Shown in pieces: positions 1 through 7,286 of a stretch of DNA of 64,000 nt (the first letter of the stretch is position 1; every line of letters starts with the position of its first letter). The position numbers were made by a program, and so were the translations under genes. The stretch lies in contig NZ_BMRF01000003.1 of NCBI RefSeq assembly GCF_014648495.1, positions 434,001 through 498,000 of the forward strand, in the 5' to 3' direction. The notes beneath the pieces are model-generated. The model was not told the origin of the DNA. It ran no database searches and saw only the letters and a program-made list of their open reading frames with translations. This DNA is from Actinomadura cremea. Lineage in GTDB: Bacteria > Actinomycetota > Actinomycetes > Streptosporangiales > Streptosporangiaceae.

Positions 1-1169
1 CCGCCCTCGGCCTGGCCCGGCACCGCCCCGACCGCGCCCGCTGCGAACTGCTCTCGCTCTTCCGCGGCCAGTGGGCCGACGGGATGCTCCCGCACATCGT
101 GTTCAACACCCGCCTCGACCGGCGCGCGTTCTTCCCCGGCCCCGAACTCTGGTGCAGCGAGCGGCAGCCCGCCGCGCCCCGCGGCGTCCGCACGTCCGGC
201 CTGACCCAGCCGCCGCTGCACGCCCTCGTCGCCCTGCGCCTGCACCAGGCGGCGCCCGACCGCGCTTTCGCCGCCCGCCTGTACCCGATGCTCGCCGCCC
301 AGCACCGCTACCTCGCCCAGGTGCGCGACCTGGAGTCCAGCGGCCTCGTCGCGATCTGCCATCCGTGGGAGTCCGGCCTCGACAACAGCCCGGCCTGGGA
401 CCGCCCGCTCGGCGCCCTCGATCTGCCGCCGGACGCCTTCGCCCCCGCCCGCGGCGCCCGCGCGCTCCCCAGCGGCGAGGACTACGACCGGTACGTCCGC
501 CTCGTCACCCTGCTCCGCGACACCGCCTACAGCCCCGGCCACATCCGCGAGGCGCACCCGTTCGCCGTCGAGGACCCCCTCGTCAACGCCGCCTACCTCG
601 CCTCCACGCACGCCCTCGCCGAACTCGCCGAGATCGTCGGCGCCGACCCCGCCCCCCACCGCGAACGCGCGGCCCGCGTCCACCGGGCCCTCCTCGACCG
701 TCTCTGGGACCCCGACAGCGGCTGCTTCCGCGCCCGCGACCTGCGCACCGGCCGGCTCCTGCCCACGGTCACGATCAACGCGTTCGGGCCGCTGCTGGAT
801 CCCGAACTGCCGGCGCCGATCGTCCGGGCCCTCGTCGACCTGCTCCTGTCGGCCCGCTTCGCCGGGGCCGCCGGATACCCGGTCCCGACCTGCGACATCC
901 AGTCGACCGCGTTCGACCGCACCGGCTACTGGCGCGGCCCCACCTGGATCAGCACCAACTGGCTGATCTGGTACGGCGCCCTCGTCCACGGCCTGCCCGT
1001 CGTCGCCGATCTCCTCTACGGCTCCACGCTCCGGCTCGTCCGCCAGTCGGGCTTCCGCGAGTTCTTCGACCCCTTCGACGGTTCCGGACGGGGCGGCCAC
1101 GACCACTCGTGGTCGGCCGCGCTCGTCCTGGACCTCCTCGGCGCCCGCCGCGCTCCGCGCGCGGCCTGA
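1..1169 (+). CDS. GH63-type glycoside hydrolase (glucosyl-/mannosylglycerate hydrolase-like), 5' truncated by window
   Basis: The reading frame is open from the first base, so the start codon lies outside the window; about 388 residues of the C-terminal part are visible. The (alpha/alpha)6-barrel signature of the MGH1/GH63 group is clear: a HPWESGLDNSP segment carrying the likely acidic catalytic Asp, the block YWRGPTWISTNWLIWYG, and a C-terminal EFFDPFDG...HDHSWSAALVLDLL block whose Glu is the usual second catalytic residue. Family members release glucose or mannose from glycerate glycosides used as compatible solutes, or act on related small glycosides. The substrate here is an inference. 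No signal peptide can be judged because the N terminus is missing. The next gene follows after 17 nt in the same direction, so the two may be cotranscribed. Confidence 0.85.
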   Translation, partial: ALGLARHRPDRARCELLSLFRGQWADGMLPHIVFNTRLDRRAFFPGPELWCSERQPAAPRGVRTSGLTQPPLHALVALRLHQAAPDRAFAARLYPMLAAQHRYLAQVRDLESSGLVAICHPWESGLDNSPAWDRPLGALDLPPDAFAPARGARALPSGEDYDRYVRLVTLLRDTAYSPGHIREAHPFAVEDPLVNAAYLASTHALAELAEIVGADPAPHRERAARVHRALLDRLWDPDSGCFRARDLRTGRLLPTVTINAFGPLLDPELPAPIVRALVDLLLSARFAGAAGYPVPTCDIQSTAFDRTGYWRGPTWISTNWLIWYGALVHGLPVVADLLYGSTLRLVRQSGFREFFDPFDGSGRGGHDHSWSAALVLDLLGARRAPRAA

Positions 1170-1186
1170 TCGCCTACGTTGGGGGC

Positions 1187-1675
1187 ATGCGTCTTCTCCG
1201 GGGCTCCGTGCCCGCCGCGCTCCGCGCCGCGCTGTCGCTCGAACGGGGCGAGCGCGTCCTCGCCCACGCCCCCACCCGGGGCGGCTCGCACGTGGCCGCC
1301 ACGACGACGGCCCTGCACCTGCCGACCCCCGAGGGCGGGTTCGTCCGCATTCCGTACGAACGCATCGACACCGCGTCCTGGAAGGACGGCTGGCTGCACG
1401 TCACCGAGACCTCGCGGGCCGCGCACCACGTGCGGCTCACCGAGCCCGGTTCCGTCCCGGAGACGATCCGCGAGCGCGTCACCGCGACGGTGGCCGTCAG
1501 CCACCGCGCCGAACTGCCGGGCGGCGGCGTCCGCATCGCCGGACGCCGCCCGGCCACCGGCGGGGACGTGCGCTGGACGTTCGTCTTCGACGCGGGCATG
1601 GACGCGGACGACCCGGGCCTGCGCGCCCGGACCGAGCAGATCCTCGAGGACCTGCGCCGCCAGACGGGCCTCTAG
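1187..1675 (+). CDS. Conserved hypothetical protein, 162 aa
   Basis: I do not recognise a named family. The protein begins MRLLRGSVPAALRAAL and continues with alternating short strands (HVAATTTALHLP, FVRIPYERIDTASWKDGWLHVTE), a pattern resembling the PH-like fold proteins common in actinobacteria. It ends with an acidic helix containing ILEDLRRQ. There is no signal peptide, membrane segment or metal motif. The ATG lies 17 nt after the stop of the upstream hydrolase. The frame is open far upstream of this ATG, but that part translates to Arg/Pro-rich sequence antisense-like in composition and is not coding. Its 3' end overlaps the convergent YtxH-like gene by 4 nt. Confidence 0.7.
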   Translation: MRLLRGSVPAALRAALSLERGERVLAHAPTRGGSHVAATTTALHLPTPEGGFVRIPYERIDTASWKDGWLHVTETSRAAHHVRLTEPGSVPETIRERVTATVAVSHRAELPGGGVRIAGRRPATGGDVRWTFVFDAGMDADDPGLRARTEQILEDLRRQTGL

Positions 1676-1941
1676 CCCGGGTGGACCGTCGGACGCTCCT
1701 GGTGTTCGGCCTGCTCGGGCACGTGCCCCTTCGAGTTGCGCATGGTCCCGGCCTTGCTCTTCGCGGCCCCGGCGAACTCCTCGCCCTTGGCCCGCAACAC
1801 GCCCGTGGCCTCCTGCACGTTCGGGTTCTCCTGCAGCTGCCGCGTGAACCGCTTGAGCTGTTCGTAGCGCTCCTGACCGGCCTTCGTCCCGAGGACATAG
1901 CCGATCGCGGCGCCCGCGATGAACGTCATGCGGTGCTTCAT
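1672..1941 (-). CDS. YtxH-like small stress-type protein
   Basis: The 89-aa product starts MKHRMTFIAGAAIGYVLGTKAG. This is the single hydrophobic, glycine-zipper-like segment with the GYVLGTKAG ending that typifies YtxH/general-stress membrane proteins. The rest is a charged amphipathic helix region (RYEQLKRFTRQLQ, VLRAKGEEFAGAAKSKAG) and a polar tail. I chose the ATG at 1941 because the hydrophobic segment begins immediately after it. An in-frame start further upstream would add residues that do not look like this family. It is convergent with, and overlaps by 4 nt, the preceding hypothetical gene. The function of the family is unproven; membrane attachment at one end is inferred from the hydrophobic stretch. 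Confidence 0.75.
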   Translation of the reverse strand: MKHRMTFIAGAAIGYVLGTKAGQERYEQLKRFTRQLQENPNVQEATGVLRAKGEEFAGAAKSKAGTMRNSKGHVPEQAEHQERPTVHPG

Positions 1942-2088
1942 GGTGGTTCCAACCCCCGGGTAAGAGTGGGTGATGCCCGACCCCATACCCACGATCGCCG
2001 CCGCCATCCATAACGCGTGCGCGAACCACCCGCGAGATGCGCTAACCTAGACGCGCCGAGGGGGACGAACCCCCGACGCGCCACACGA

Positions 2089-2161
2089 TCCCGCGTAGCT
2101 CAATCGGCAGAGCAGCCGGCTGTTAACCGGCAGGTTATTGGTTCGAGTCCAATCGCGGGAG
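2089..2161 (+). tRNA. tRNA-Asn (GTT)
   Basis: The 73-nt cloverleaf has acceptor arms TCCCGCG and CGCGGGA, a D-arm GCTC...GAGC, an anticodon stem GCCGG/CCGGC closing loop CTGTTAA with anticodon GTT, and a T-arm with loop TTCGAGT. The discriminator base is G, and CCA follows directly in the genome (2162-2164). A strong GC-rich hairpin lies 19 nt downstream of the discriminator. Confidence 0.97.
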
Positions 2162-2180
2162 CCAGGAATGATCGTTCGGC

Positions 2181-2210
2181 CGGGCCCTCCCCTTTCACGG
2201 GGAGGGCCCG
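2181..2210 (+). terminator. Hairpin terminator behind tRNA-Asn
   Basis: A perfect 12-bp stem (CGGGCCCTCCCC paired with its complement) closes a 6-nt loop TTTCAC. There is no run of T after it, which is usual for high-GC actinobacteria. It sits between the tRNA and the 3' end of the convergent methyltransferase and can serve both strands. Confidence 0.75.
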
Positions 2211-2306
2211 ACTCGTTCCCGGCCTCCAACGGGCATCGACCGGTCGCGGCTCGTGCCGCGCCCGTCCGGCCTCATGCCCCCTGAACGTCCTGTTCGCGGG
2301 GGTGCG

Positions 2307-3134
2307 CTACGCCGGTTTCACTCCGATCCCGCCGAGGGGCTGCACCTGCGGGAGCGATCCGATGTTCTCGGTCTCCGGGCGCCACTCGGGGGCCGCCACC
2401 AGCCCCGGCGGGAGGAGTTCGAGGCCGTCGAAGAACGTCTCGATCTGCCGGGCGTCGCGCAGCTTGTAGGGGACGGAGCCGCCGTCGTCGTAGCCCTGCT
2501 GGGCGGCGGCGAACTCGGGGGAGACGACGGTGTAGCCGTCGCACACGGCCAGATGGCTGCCGGGCGCGAAACCGCCCATGAGGGTGGTGATGATGCGCCG
2601 CGCCTCGTCGTCGTCGGTGACGTGGCCGAGCACGCCCATGAAGGTGAGCCCCACCGGCTCGTCGAGGTTCAGGGTGCGCTTCGCCGCCTCCAGGACCGCT
2701 TCCGGGGCGTGCATGTCGGCGTCGACGAAGTCGGTGGCGCCGTGGGGGGTGCTGGTGAGCAGCGCGTGCGCGTGCGCGAGGACCAGGGGGTCGTTGTCGA
2801 CGTAGACGATCTTCGCGTCGGGCGCGACGCGCTGGGCGACCTCGTGGGTGTTGTCCACGGTGGGCAGCCCCGTGCCGATGTCGACGAACTGGCGGATGCC
2901 GACCTCGCCTGCGAGGAACCGCACGGACCGCTTGAGGAAGCCGCGGGTCAGGCGCGCGACGTCGAGGATGCCCGGGAAGGTCTGGACGTACTCGTCGCCG
3001 GCCGCCTGGTCGACGGGGAAGTTGTCCTTACCGCCGAGCCAATAGTTCCAGATGCGTGCGGAGTGCGGGACCGAAGTGTCGATTTCGGACAGTTCTTTCT
3101 CGCCTTGCTCCCATGCGTAGTCGCCGTTCGTCAC
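2307..3134 (-). CDS. DUF574 / S-adenosylmethionine-dependent methyltransferase
   Basis: The 275-aa product belongs to the SAM-dependent methyltransferase group formerly DUF574, abundant in Streptomyces and relatives. Markers are SVPHSARIWNYWLGGKDNF near the N terminus (the family hallmark), the SAM-binding glycine loop FVDIGTGLPT, an acidic strand end IVYVDNDPLV, and FMGVLGHV in the region of motif IV. I chose GTG at 3134 because GGAG lies 5 nt upstream on this strand; a longer frame exists but has no ribosome binding site. The substrate is unknown. An HTH-DUF5753 regulator lies 90 nt upstream on the same strand, an arrangement repeated in actinomycete genomes. That suggests a joint regulatory role, but this is inference. 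Confidence 0.88.
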   Translation of the reverse strand: MTNGDYAWEQGEKELSEIDTSVPHSARIWNYWLGGKDNFPVDQAAGDEYVQTFPGILDVARLTRGFLKRSVRFLAGEVGIRQFVDIGTGLPTVDNTHEVAQRVAPDAKIVYVDNDPLVLAHAHALLTSTPHGATDFVDADMHAPEAVLEAAKRTLNLDEPVGLTFMGVLGHVTDDDEARRIITTLMGGFAPGSHLAVCDGYTVVSPEFAAAQQGYDDGGSVPYKLRDARQIETFFDGLELLPPGLVAAPEWRPETENIGSLPQVQPLGGIGVKPA

Positions 3135-3224
3135 GTGCTCTCCAAGGTGAGGGGGAGGGGAAGTTCCCATTTTCTGCGGTCTTCTCCCGATGGGCAACCC
3201 TGGAAGGAGGCGCGTGCGGCCTGT

Positions 3225-4238
3225 TCACATATCGTTGATCAGCCGTTCGATGATCTGCCGGGACACGTGGGTGAGGTGCGCCGAGATCGCGAGGTTGCCG
3301 AATCGCTTGATGTATTCGGCGCGTATCTGGAGATCGTCCGGATAAAGCGCGCCGTGGTCGTGCTCCAGATAGACGGTATCGGGGATGCCCTTGTGCTTGA
3401 AACGCAGGATCGTGATGGGCCCGCTGGCCAGGTGAGACGCCTGGGCGTTCGCCGGAACGACCTGGACCGGCATATCGGGCGGCGCGTCGAGCAGGTGCCG
3501 CAACTGCCGCTTCATGACGGCTCCGGGGACGGCCGGGTTGGACAGCGCCATCTCGTTGATGAGCGCCCACACGCGGCGGCCGCCGTACGGCATGAGATTC
3601 CGGCGCAGCATCCGCAACTCCACCCGCTGCCGGATCTCACTCTCGGGCGCATCGCCGTGCTGGAGCCGGACGACCGCTTCGGTGTACTCCTCGATCTGCA
3701 GCAGCCCGGGAATGTAGAGAGTCTCGTAGCAGCGGATATCCCCGCAGAGCGGTTCGAGATTCAGGTAGCGGCGGAACGACGGCCCCACGACGTCCGCGTA
3801 TGAGGCCCACCAGGTCGCGAGCGGATCGATCTCCGGGAAGTGCAGCGGGACCGTCGGCTCCGTCTCCGCGACGGAGTCGAGGGAAGTGTTGTCGAACAGG
3901 CGCAGCCTGCTCTCGGTCTCGTCGTAGATCTCCTGCCAGTCCTTCAGTGTGCCGAGCGGGGCGGGGTCGACCTTGTTCTCGACGGCCGCCGCGACGAGGA
4001 CCGCCCAGAGGTTGACCACCCACGGCCACATCGGCAGGTTCTGCCGCCGCTTGCCGCGCATGTGCGCGTGCAACGTCGACTTCGAGACGAACTTCAGGGC
4101 CGCCCCATGGGCGCCCGGCTTGCCGTTGAGCTGCTGGGAGAGCCGTTCGGCGGTGGCGAAGTTCACCTTTGCGATCTTGATGGCCGACTCGAGGAACCTG
4201 CGGAAGTCGGCGAGGATCGCGGCACGTCGTGGGTCCAA
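3225..4238 (-). CDS. HTH-DUF5753 (WhiJ-like) transcriptional regulator with divergent N-terminal DNA-binding part
   Basis: The C-terminal two thirds are an unmistakable DUF5753 domain: LEPLCGDIRCYETLYIPGLL, then the ligand-like region RVWALINEMALSN, MPVQVVPANAQ and a C-terminal helix. The N-terminal part (FLESAIKIAKVNFATAERLS..., SKSTLHAHMRGKRR) has the recognition-helix look of a non-standard HTH rather than the usual XRE helix set. The start is uncertain: TTG at 4238 gives 337 aa, while an in-frame GTG at 4430 gives 401 aa, and neither has a convincing Shine-Dalgarno. Members act as DNA-binding regulators linked to morphological development in Streptomyces (WhiJ). It is divergent from the cyclase-like gene, with 255 nt between them. 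Confidence 0.82.
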   Translation of the reverse strand: MDPRRAAILADFRRFLESAIKIAKVNFATAERLSQQLNGKPGAHGAALKFVSKSTLHAHMRGKRRQNLPMWPWVVNLWAVLVAAAVENKVDPAPLGTLKDWQEIYDETESRLRLFDNTSLDSVAETEPTVPLHFPEIDPLATWWASYADVVGPSFRRYLNLEPLCGDIRCYETLYIPGLLQIEEYTEAVVRLQHGDAPESEIRQRVELRMLRRNLMPYGGRRVWALINEMALSNPAVPGAVMKRQLRHLLDAPPDMPVQVVPANAQASHLASGPITILRFKHKGIPDTVYLEHDHGALYPDDLQIRAEYIKRFGNLAISAHLTHVSRQIIERLINDM

Positions 4239-4493
4239 TTGCGAATCTCGTTCTATAGGGGGAAGGCTCCTGGTCGAGCGTAGCGTCCCAGTGGCACGGC
4301 GGGCCGACAGTGTCGTCTGACATAGAACGTGATTCTGGTTCGGTTTCTCGGTCGAGTGCTCCTCAAGTGAGGATCGCTCCCGCTCAAGATCGTTCTTCTC
4401 TGTTCTTCTACGTGTCCGGAAAGTCCCCACGTACCGGGCCGAATGCCTTCAGGATTTCTCCCATCGTCGATGGTCGACCAGAAGGGACCTTCC

Positions 4494-5279
4494 GTGCTGC
4501 CCACGTTGCCGGTATTCGACGCCGACGAGGCGTGCTGGCGGGAGGTGGCGAGGCTGCTGTTCACCTCCTGGGCGACCCGCACCGGCCGAACCCTGCCGCA
4601 CGTGCCGGTGTCGCACCTGACCCCCCGGCAACTCGAGGACTTCTGGGCCGACGACGAGGCACCGGCCGTCCACATCGACTCAAAGGAGAGCGGTATGCAC
4701 ACATCTCTGGTCGCCGTCGACATCGTCGGCTTCGGCGCCCCGCCGCGTGACGCGGGCCTGCGGCGCCGGTTGCGGCAGATCATGTACCAGGTGCTCGGCG
4801 AAGCCCTGGAGATCACCGGGCTGTCGCTGGACGACTGCCATCGCGAGGACCGAGGCGACGGGGCGCTCATCGTGTTCCCGGCGGGCATCGACCCGAACGT
4901 CCTGCTGGACCCGCTCGCGTACCACCTGACCGCGGTCCTGCGGCGCGAGAACCGCTACGCCGGACCGAATGCCCGCCTGCGGCTCCGCCTGGCGGTCCAC
5001 CACGGGCCCGTCGTCCACGACCCCCACGGGGTGGCCGGCGACACCGCGCTGGAGTTGTTCCGACTCCTGGACGCCCGCGCGTTCAAAGCCCTGCTGGACG
5101 CATACCCGGACGCCGAGGTGGGCCTGATCGTCCCCGACCGGTTGTTCACCGAGGTGGCCGACCAGGGCGGGCTGATCACGCCCGAGGTCTACGAGCGGCT
5201 CCGCGTCGCCAACAAGGGAATGCGTCTCGAGGCCCGCGTCTGGATGCCGCCGGTGCTCCAGCCCCGAAGGACCGCCTAG
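4494..5279 (+). CDS. Nucleotide-cyclase-homology-domain-like protein
   Basis: The 261-aa form begins at GTG 4494, preceded by AGAAGGGA. The core resembles a class III adenylate/guanylate cyclase homology domain: LVAVDIVGFG at the position of the first metal-binding Asp, REDRGDGALIVFP for the second Asp and its loop, and RLRLRLAVHHGPVVHD before the last strand. The match is partial, so a catalytic role is uncertain and an effector-type role is possible. An in-frame ATG at 4695 has a much stronger Shine-Dalgarno (AAGGAG, 6 nt spacing) and would start exactly at the cyclase domain. The stretch before it (4494-4694) encodes a W/R-rich module ending in QLEDFWADDE. The gene may therefore produce two forms or be two genes fused in frame. 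Confidence 0.7.
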   Translation: MLPTLPVFDADEACWREVARLLFTSWATRTGRTLPHVPVSHLTPRQLEDFWADDEAPAVHIDSKESGMHTSLVAVDIVGFGAPPRDAGLRRRLRQIMYQVLGEALEITGLSLDDCHREDRGDGALIVFPAGIDPNVLLDPLAYHLTAVLRRENRYAGPNARLRLRLAVHHGPVVHDPHGVAGDTALELFRLLDARAFKALLDAYPDAEVGLIVPDRLFTEVADQGGLITPEVYERLRVANKGMRLEARVWMPPVLQPRRTA

Positions 5280-5289
5280 GACCCGCGCA

Positions 5290-5320
5290 GCGCCCCATCC
5301 GGGACGTTCGGACGGGGCGC
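5290..5320. terminator. Bidirectional terminator between convergent genes
   Basis: A 12-position stem (GCGCCCCATCCG against CGGACGGGGCGC, 11 Watson-Crick pairs plus one A/C mismatch) closes a 7-nt loop. It lies 10 nt past the cyclase-like stop and 8 nt from the 3' end of the convergent methyltransferase, so it can end transcription from both sides. Confidence 0.7.
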
Positions 5321-5328
5321 GCCGCACC

Positions 5329-6168
5329 TCAGGACGCCGCGATCAACCAGAGGGCCGCGGTGTACCGGACCTCGTCACCTCGCACGTAGGGGTCGAACGC
5401 GGGTCGGACCGCCTCGACGACCTTCTCGCGCGTCCGTTCGTCCGCGTCCCCCAAGGCCAGCCCCACCGGCCCGAACCGGGTGAGGTACGTGACGAGCCTG
5501 CTCTCGGGCATGACGCAATCCACGTCGACCGGCCGAAGGTCGACGTCCCGCCAGCCGCCGTCCTCGAGGATGCCGCGAACCCTGCCCGCGTCGGCGAAGC
5601 CGAACTGCCCGGGCGCGTCCGGCCGCCGCTCGGGAAGGTCCGGCAATAGCGGCGCCGCCGCGCGCTCCGCGGTCGTCATGAACGGGTTCTCCGCTGCGTC
5701 TCGCCAGACGACGAGCCGCAGCGCGCCGCCGTCCCGCGTGGCCCGCCGCAGGTTCGCGAACGCCTTCACCGGGTCGGAGAAGAACATGACGCCGAAGCGC
5801 GACATGATCGTGTCGAACGATCCGGGCTCGAACGCGTGCTCCTGCGCATCGGCGCGGACGAACGTCGCCCGCGCGCCCTCCCGTTCCGCGCGCGCCCGCG
5901 CCGCCGCGATCATCGGCTCGGAGATGTCGACGCCCACGCTCTCCGCACGGCGTGCCGCGGCCACCGTCGTCGCGCCCGTCCCGCACCCCACGTCGAGGAC
6001 GCGGCCCCCGGCCGGAACCGCCTCGACGAGCAGCTCCTCGATGGGCTTGAACACCTCGTCCACCAGGTCCTGGGTCTCCACCCACGCCTGCCCGGCCGTC
6101 CCGTTCCAGCGCGCCGCCTGGTCGTCCGTCCGCTGCTCCACGTTCGCCTCCTTGACTTCACGATCCAT
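5329..6168 (-). CDS. Class I SAM-dependent methyltransferase
   Basis: The 279-aa protein carries the SAM-binding motif VLDVGCGTGATT (motif I), VGVDISEPM with the ribose-binding Asp, VRADAQEHAF (motif II) and MFFSDPVKAFANLRR, all typical of UbiE/Methyltransf_11 proteins. A longer frame exists, but the ATG at 6168 places only a short charged leader (MDREVKEANVEQRTDDQA) before the fold. It is divergent from the MerR gene, with a 39-nt gap that holds a palindrome. The tight shared promoter suggests the MerR protein controls this gene. The methyl acceptor is not evident; a small-molecule or drug-modifying role is inference only. Confidence 0.88.
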   Translation of the reverse strand: MDREVKEANVEQRTDDQAARWNGTAGQAWVETQDLVDEVFKPIEELLVEAVPAGGRVLDVGCGTGATTVAAARRAESVGVDISEPMIAAARARAEREGARATFVRADAQEHAFEPGSFDTIMSRFGVMFFSDPVKAFANLRRATRDGGALRLVVWRDAAENPFMTTAERAAAPLLPDLPERRPDAPGQFGFADAGRVRGILEDGGWRDVDLRPVDVDCVMPESRLVTYLTRFGPVGLALGDADERTREKVVEAVRPAFDPYVRGDEVRYTAALWLIAAS

Positions 6169-6183
6169 AGCCGACACTGTGCT

Positions 6184-6203
6184 ACTTAAAGTCGACTTGA
6201 GGT
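6184..6203. promoter_or_regulatory. MerR-family operator in divergent promoter
   Basis: ACTTAAAGTCGACTTGAGGT is a 20-bp dyad with 8 of 10 pairs matching. The better half (ACCTCAAG read on the minus strand) resembles the CCTCAAGT..ACTTGAGG sites recognised by SoxR and other MerR proteins. It covers the whole promoter space between the methyltransferase and the MerR gene and ends 4 nt before the MerR start codon. Confidence 0.65.
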
Positions 6204-6207
6204 CAAG

Positions 6208-6642
6208 GTGAGCGATCTGGACATCGGAGAGGTGGCGCAACGAGCCGGCGTCCCCGCCTCCACGTTGCGGTACTACGAGACCCGAGGGTTGATCGCGTCG
6301 ACCGGCCGGCGGGGCCTGCGCCGCCAGTTCGCCCCCGAGGTCCTGGAACGGCTGGCCCTCATCGCCCGCGGCCGCGCCGCGGGCTTCTCCCTGGACGAGA
6401 TCGCCCGCATGTTCGCCCCCGACGGGCGCCCGGACCTCGACCGGGAGATGCTCAGCGCGAAGGCCGACGAACTCGACCGGAAGATCGACGAACTCAACGC
6501 CCTGCGCGACTCACTGCGCCACGCCGCCGCCTGCCCCGCTCCGACCCACGCCGACTGCCCGACCTTCCGCGGCATCCTGCGGGCCGCGATGTCGGGCGAT
6601 GTCGGCGCACGCGGGACCCAGGGTCTCCACGCAGAGCCATAG
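6208..6642 (+). CDS. MerR-family transcriptional regulator
   Basis: The 144-aa protein has the MerR winged helix at its very N terminus (DIGEVAQRAGVPASTLRYYETRGLI), the second wing region FAPEVLERLALI, a dimerisation coiled coil (residues about 85-115) and a C-terminal CPAPTHADCPTF segment. The Cys/His/Cys spacing in that segment is often seen in MerR proteins next to methyltransferases or oxidoreductases. It lacks the CIGCGC cluster of true SoxR, so it is not expected to carry the 2Fe-2S cluster. The start is GTG, with GAGG 5 nt upstream lying inside the operator. That placement would make repressor/activator binding compete with translation signals only at DNA level. The last 15 residues look like a non-conserved extension. 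Confidence 0.88.
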   Translation: MSDLDIGEVAQRAGVPASTLRYYETRGLIASTGRRGLRRQFAPEVLERLALIARGRAAGFSLDEIARMFAPDGRPDLDREMLSAKADELDRKIDELNALRDSLRHAAACPAPTHADCPTFRGILRAAMSGDVGARGTQGLHAEP

Positions 6643-6773
6643 CCGCCGAGAAGCCGCATACCGCTCGGCCGCCCCTTCGACGTCCCGCCGCTCGGCGAGG
6701 TCGAACGCCTCGTGCATCCGCTCGATCGCCTGCCGCCGCAGATACCGGACGACGAGGAACCGGACCGCGCCGG

Positions 6774-7169
6774 TCAGCGGCCGCACTTGGCCCAGACCGC
6801 CTTGCCGCCCTCGTTCGGCTCCCGGACGCCCCACGCCCGCGCCAGCCCGGAGACCAGCAGCAGCCCGCGCCCCGACGTCGCGGCGTGGTTCGCCGGCCGC
6901 ACCACCGGCCGTCCCGCCCCGCCGTCCCAGACGTCGATGACGGCGAGCCCGTCCCGCTCGTCCCGGAACACCCGGACCACGATCGGCCCGGCCCCGTGCC
7001 GCAGCGCGTTGGTGACGAGTTCGCAGACGACGAGCCGTCCCGCGAAGTCGTCCGTGACGCCCAGCTTCCGGAACACCTCGGACAGGAACCGTCGAGCCGC
7101 CTCCGGCGCCCGCTCGGTGGGTTCGAGGACCAGCGTCGGAACCTCCGGCGCAACCGCGGTACCTGACAT
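6774..7169 (-). CDS. Anti-sigma-type ATP-binding protein (HATPase_c_2, RsbW/AbaA-A-like)
   Basis: The 131-aa single-domain GHKL ATPase has the N box VVCELVTNALRHG, the G1 box VIDVWDGG and the G2 box SGRGLLLVSGLARAWG in the expected order and spacing. Such small actinobacterial proteins are serine kinases of anti-sigma-factor antagonists or simple regulators; the subset beside WhiJ-like genes includes the first gene of the Streptomyces abaA locus. The ATG at 7169 follows GGAGG with 8 nt spacing on this strand. It is divergent from the WhiJ-like/DUF397 pair (117 nt apart), which completes the three-part whiJ/abaA-type arrangement. The partner protein is unknown. Confidence 0.88.
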   Translation of the reverse strand: MSGTAVAPEVPTLVLEPTERAPEAARRFLSEVFRKLGVTDDFAGRLVVCELVTNALRHGAGPIVVRVFRDERDGLAVIDVWDGGAGRPVVRPANHAATSGRGLLLVSGLARAWGVREPNEGGKAVWAKCGR

Positions 7170-7262
7170 GCGCGTGACCTCCGTGTCGAAGAATGTGTGA
7201 ACCACGACACAGAGTCACGCAGCGCCTCTACGCTGGGTTGTGTACCGAGCGCACTCGTAACA

Positions 7263-7275
7263 ACACGAAACGTGT
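7263..7275. promoter_or_regulatory. Short perfect dyad in front of WhiJ-like gene
   Basis: ACACG-AAA-CGTGT is a 5+5 perfect inverted repeat ending 11 nt before the GTG of the WhiJ-like gene and overlapping its probable ribosome binding region. Autoregulatory binding is possible, but the arms are short and chance occurrence cannot be excluded. Confidence 0.3.
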
Positions 7276-7286
7276 GGAGCACGCCC

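Noticed and set aside
4361-4372. CCTCAAGTGAGG in the DUF5753/cyclase promoter region as a MerR-type site
   Set aside because: Only 5-bp arms with a 2-nt centre, and no MerR gene in that cluster.
6511-6717. Minus-strand short frame starting MHEAFDLAERR, with convincing helix-like sequence
   Set aside because: It would overlap the MerR 3' end by 132 nt and lacks a ribosome binding site. It may be a remnant of a small gene, but I cannot support it.
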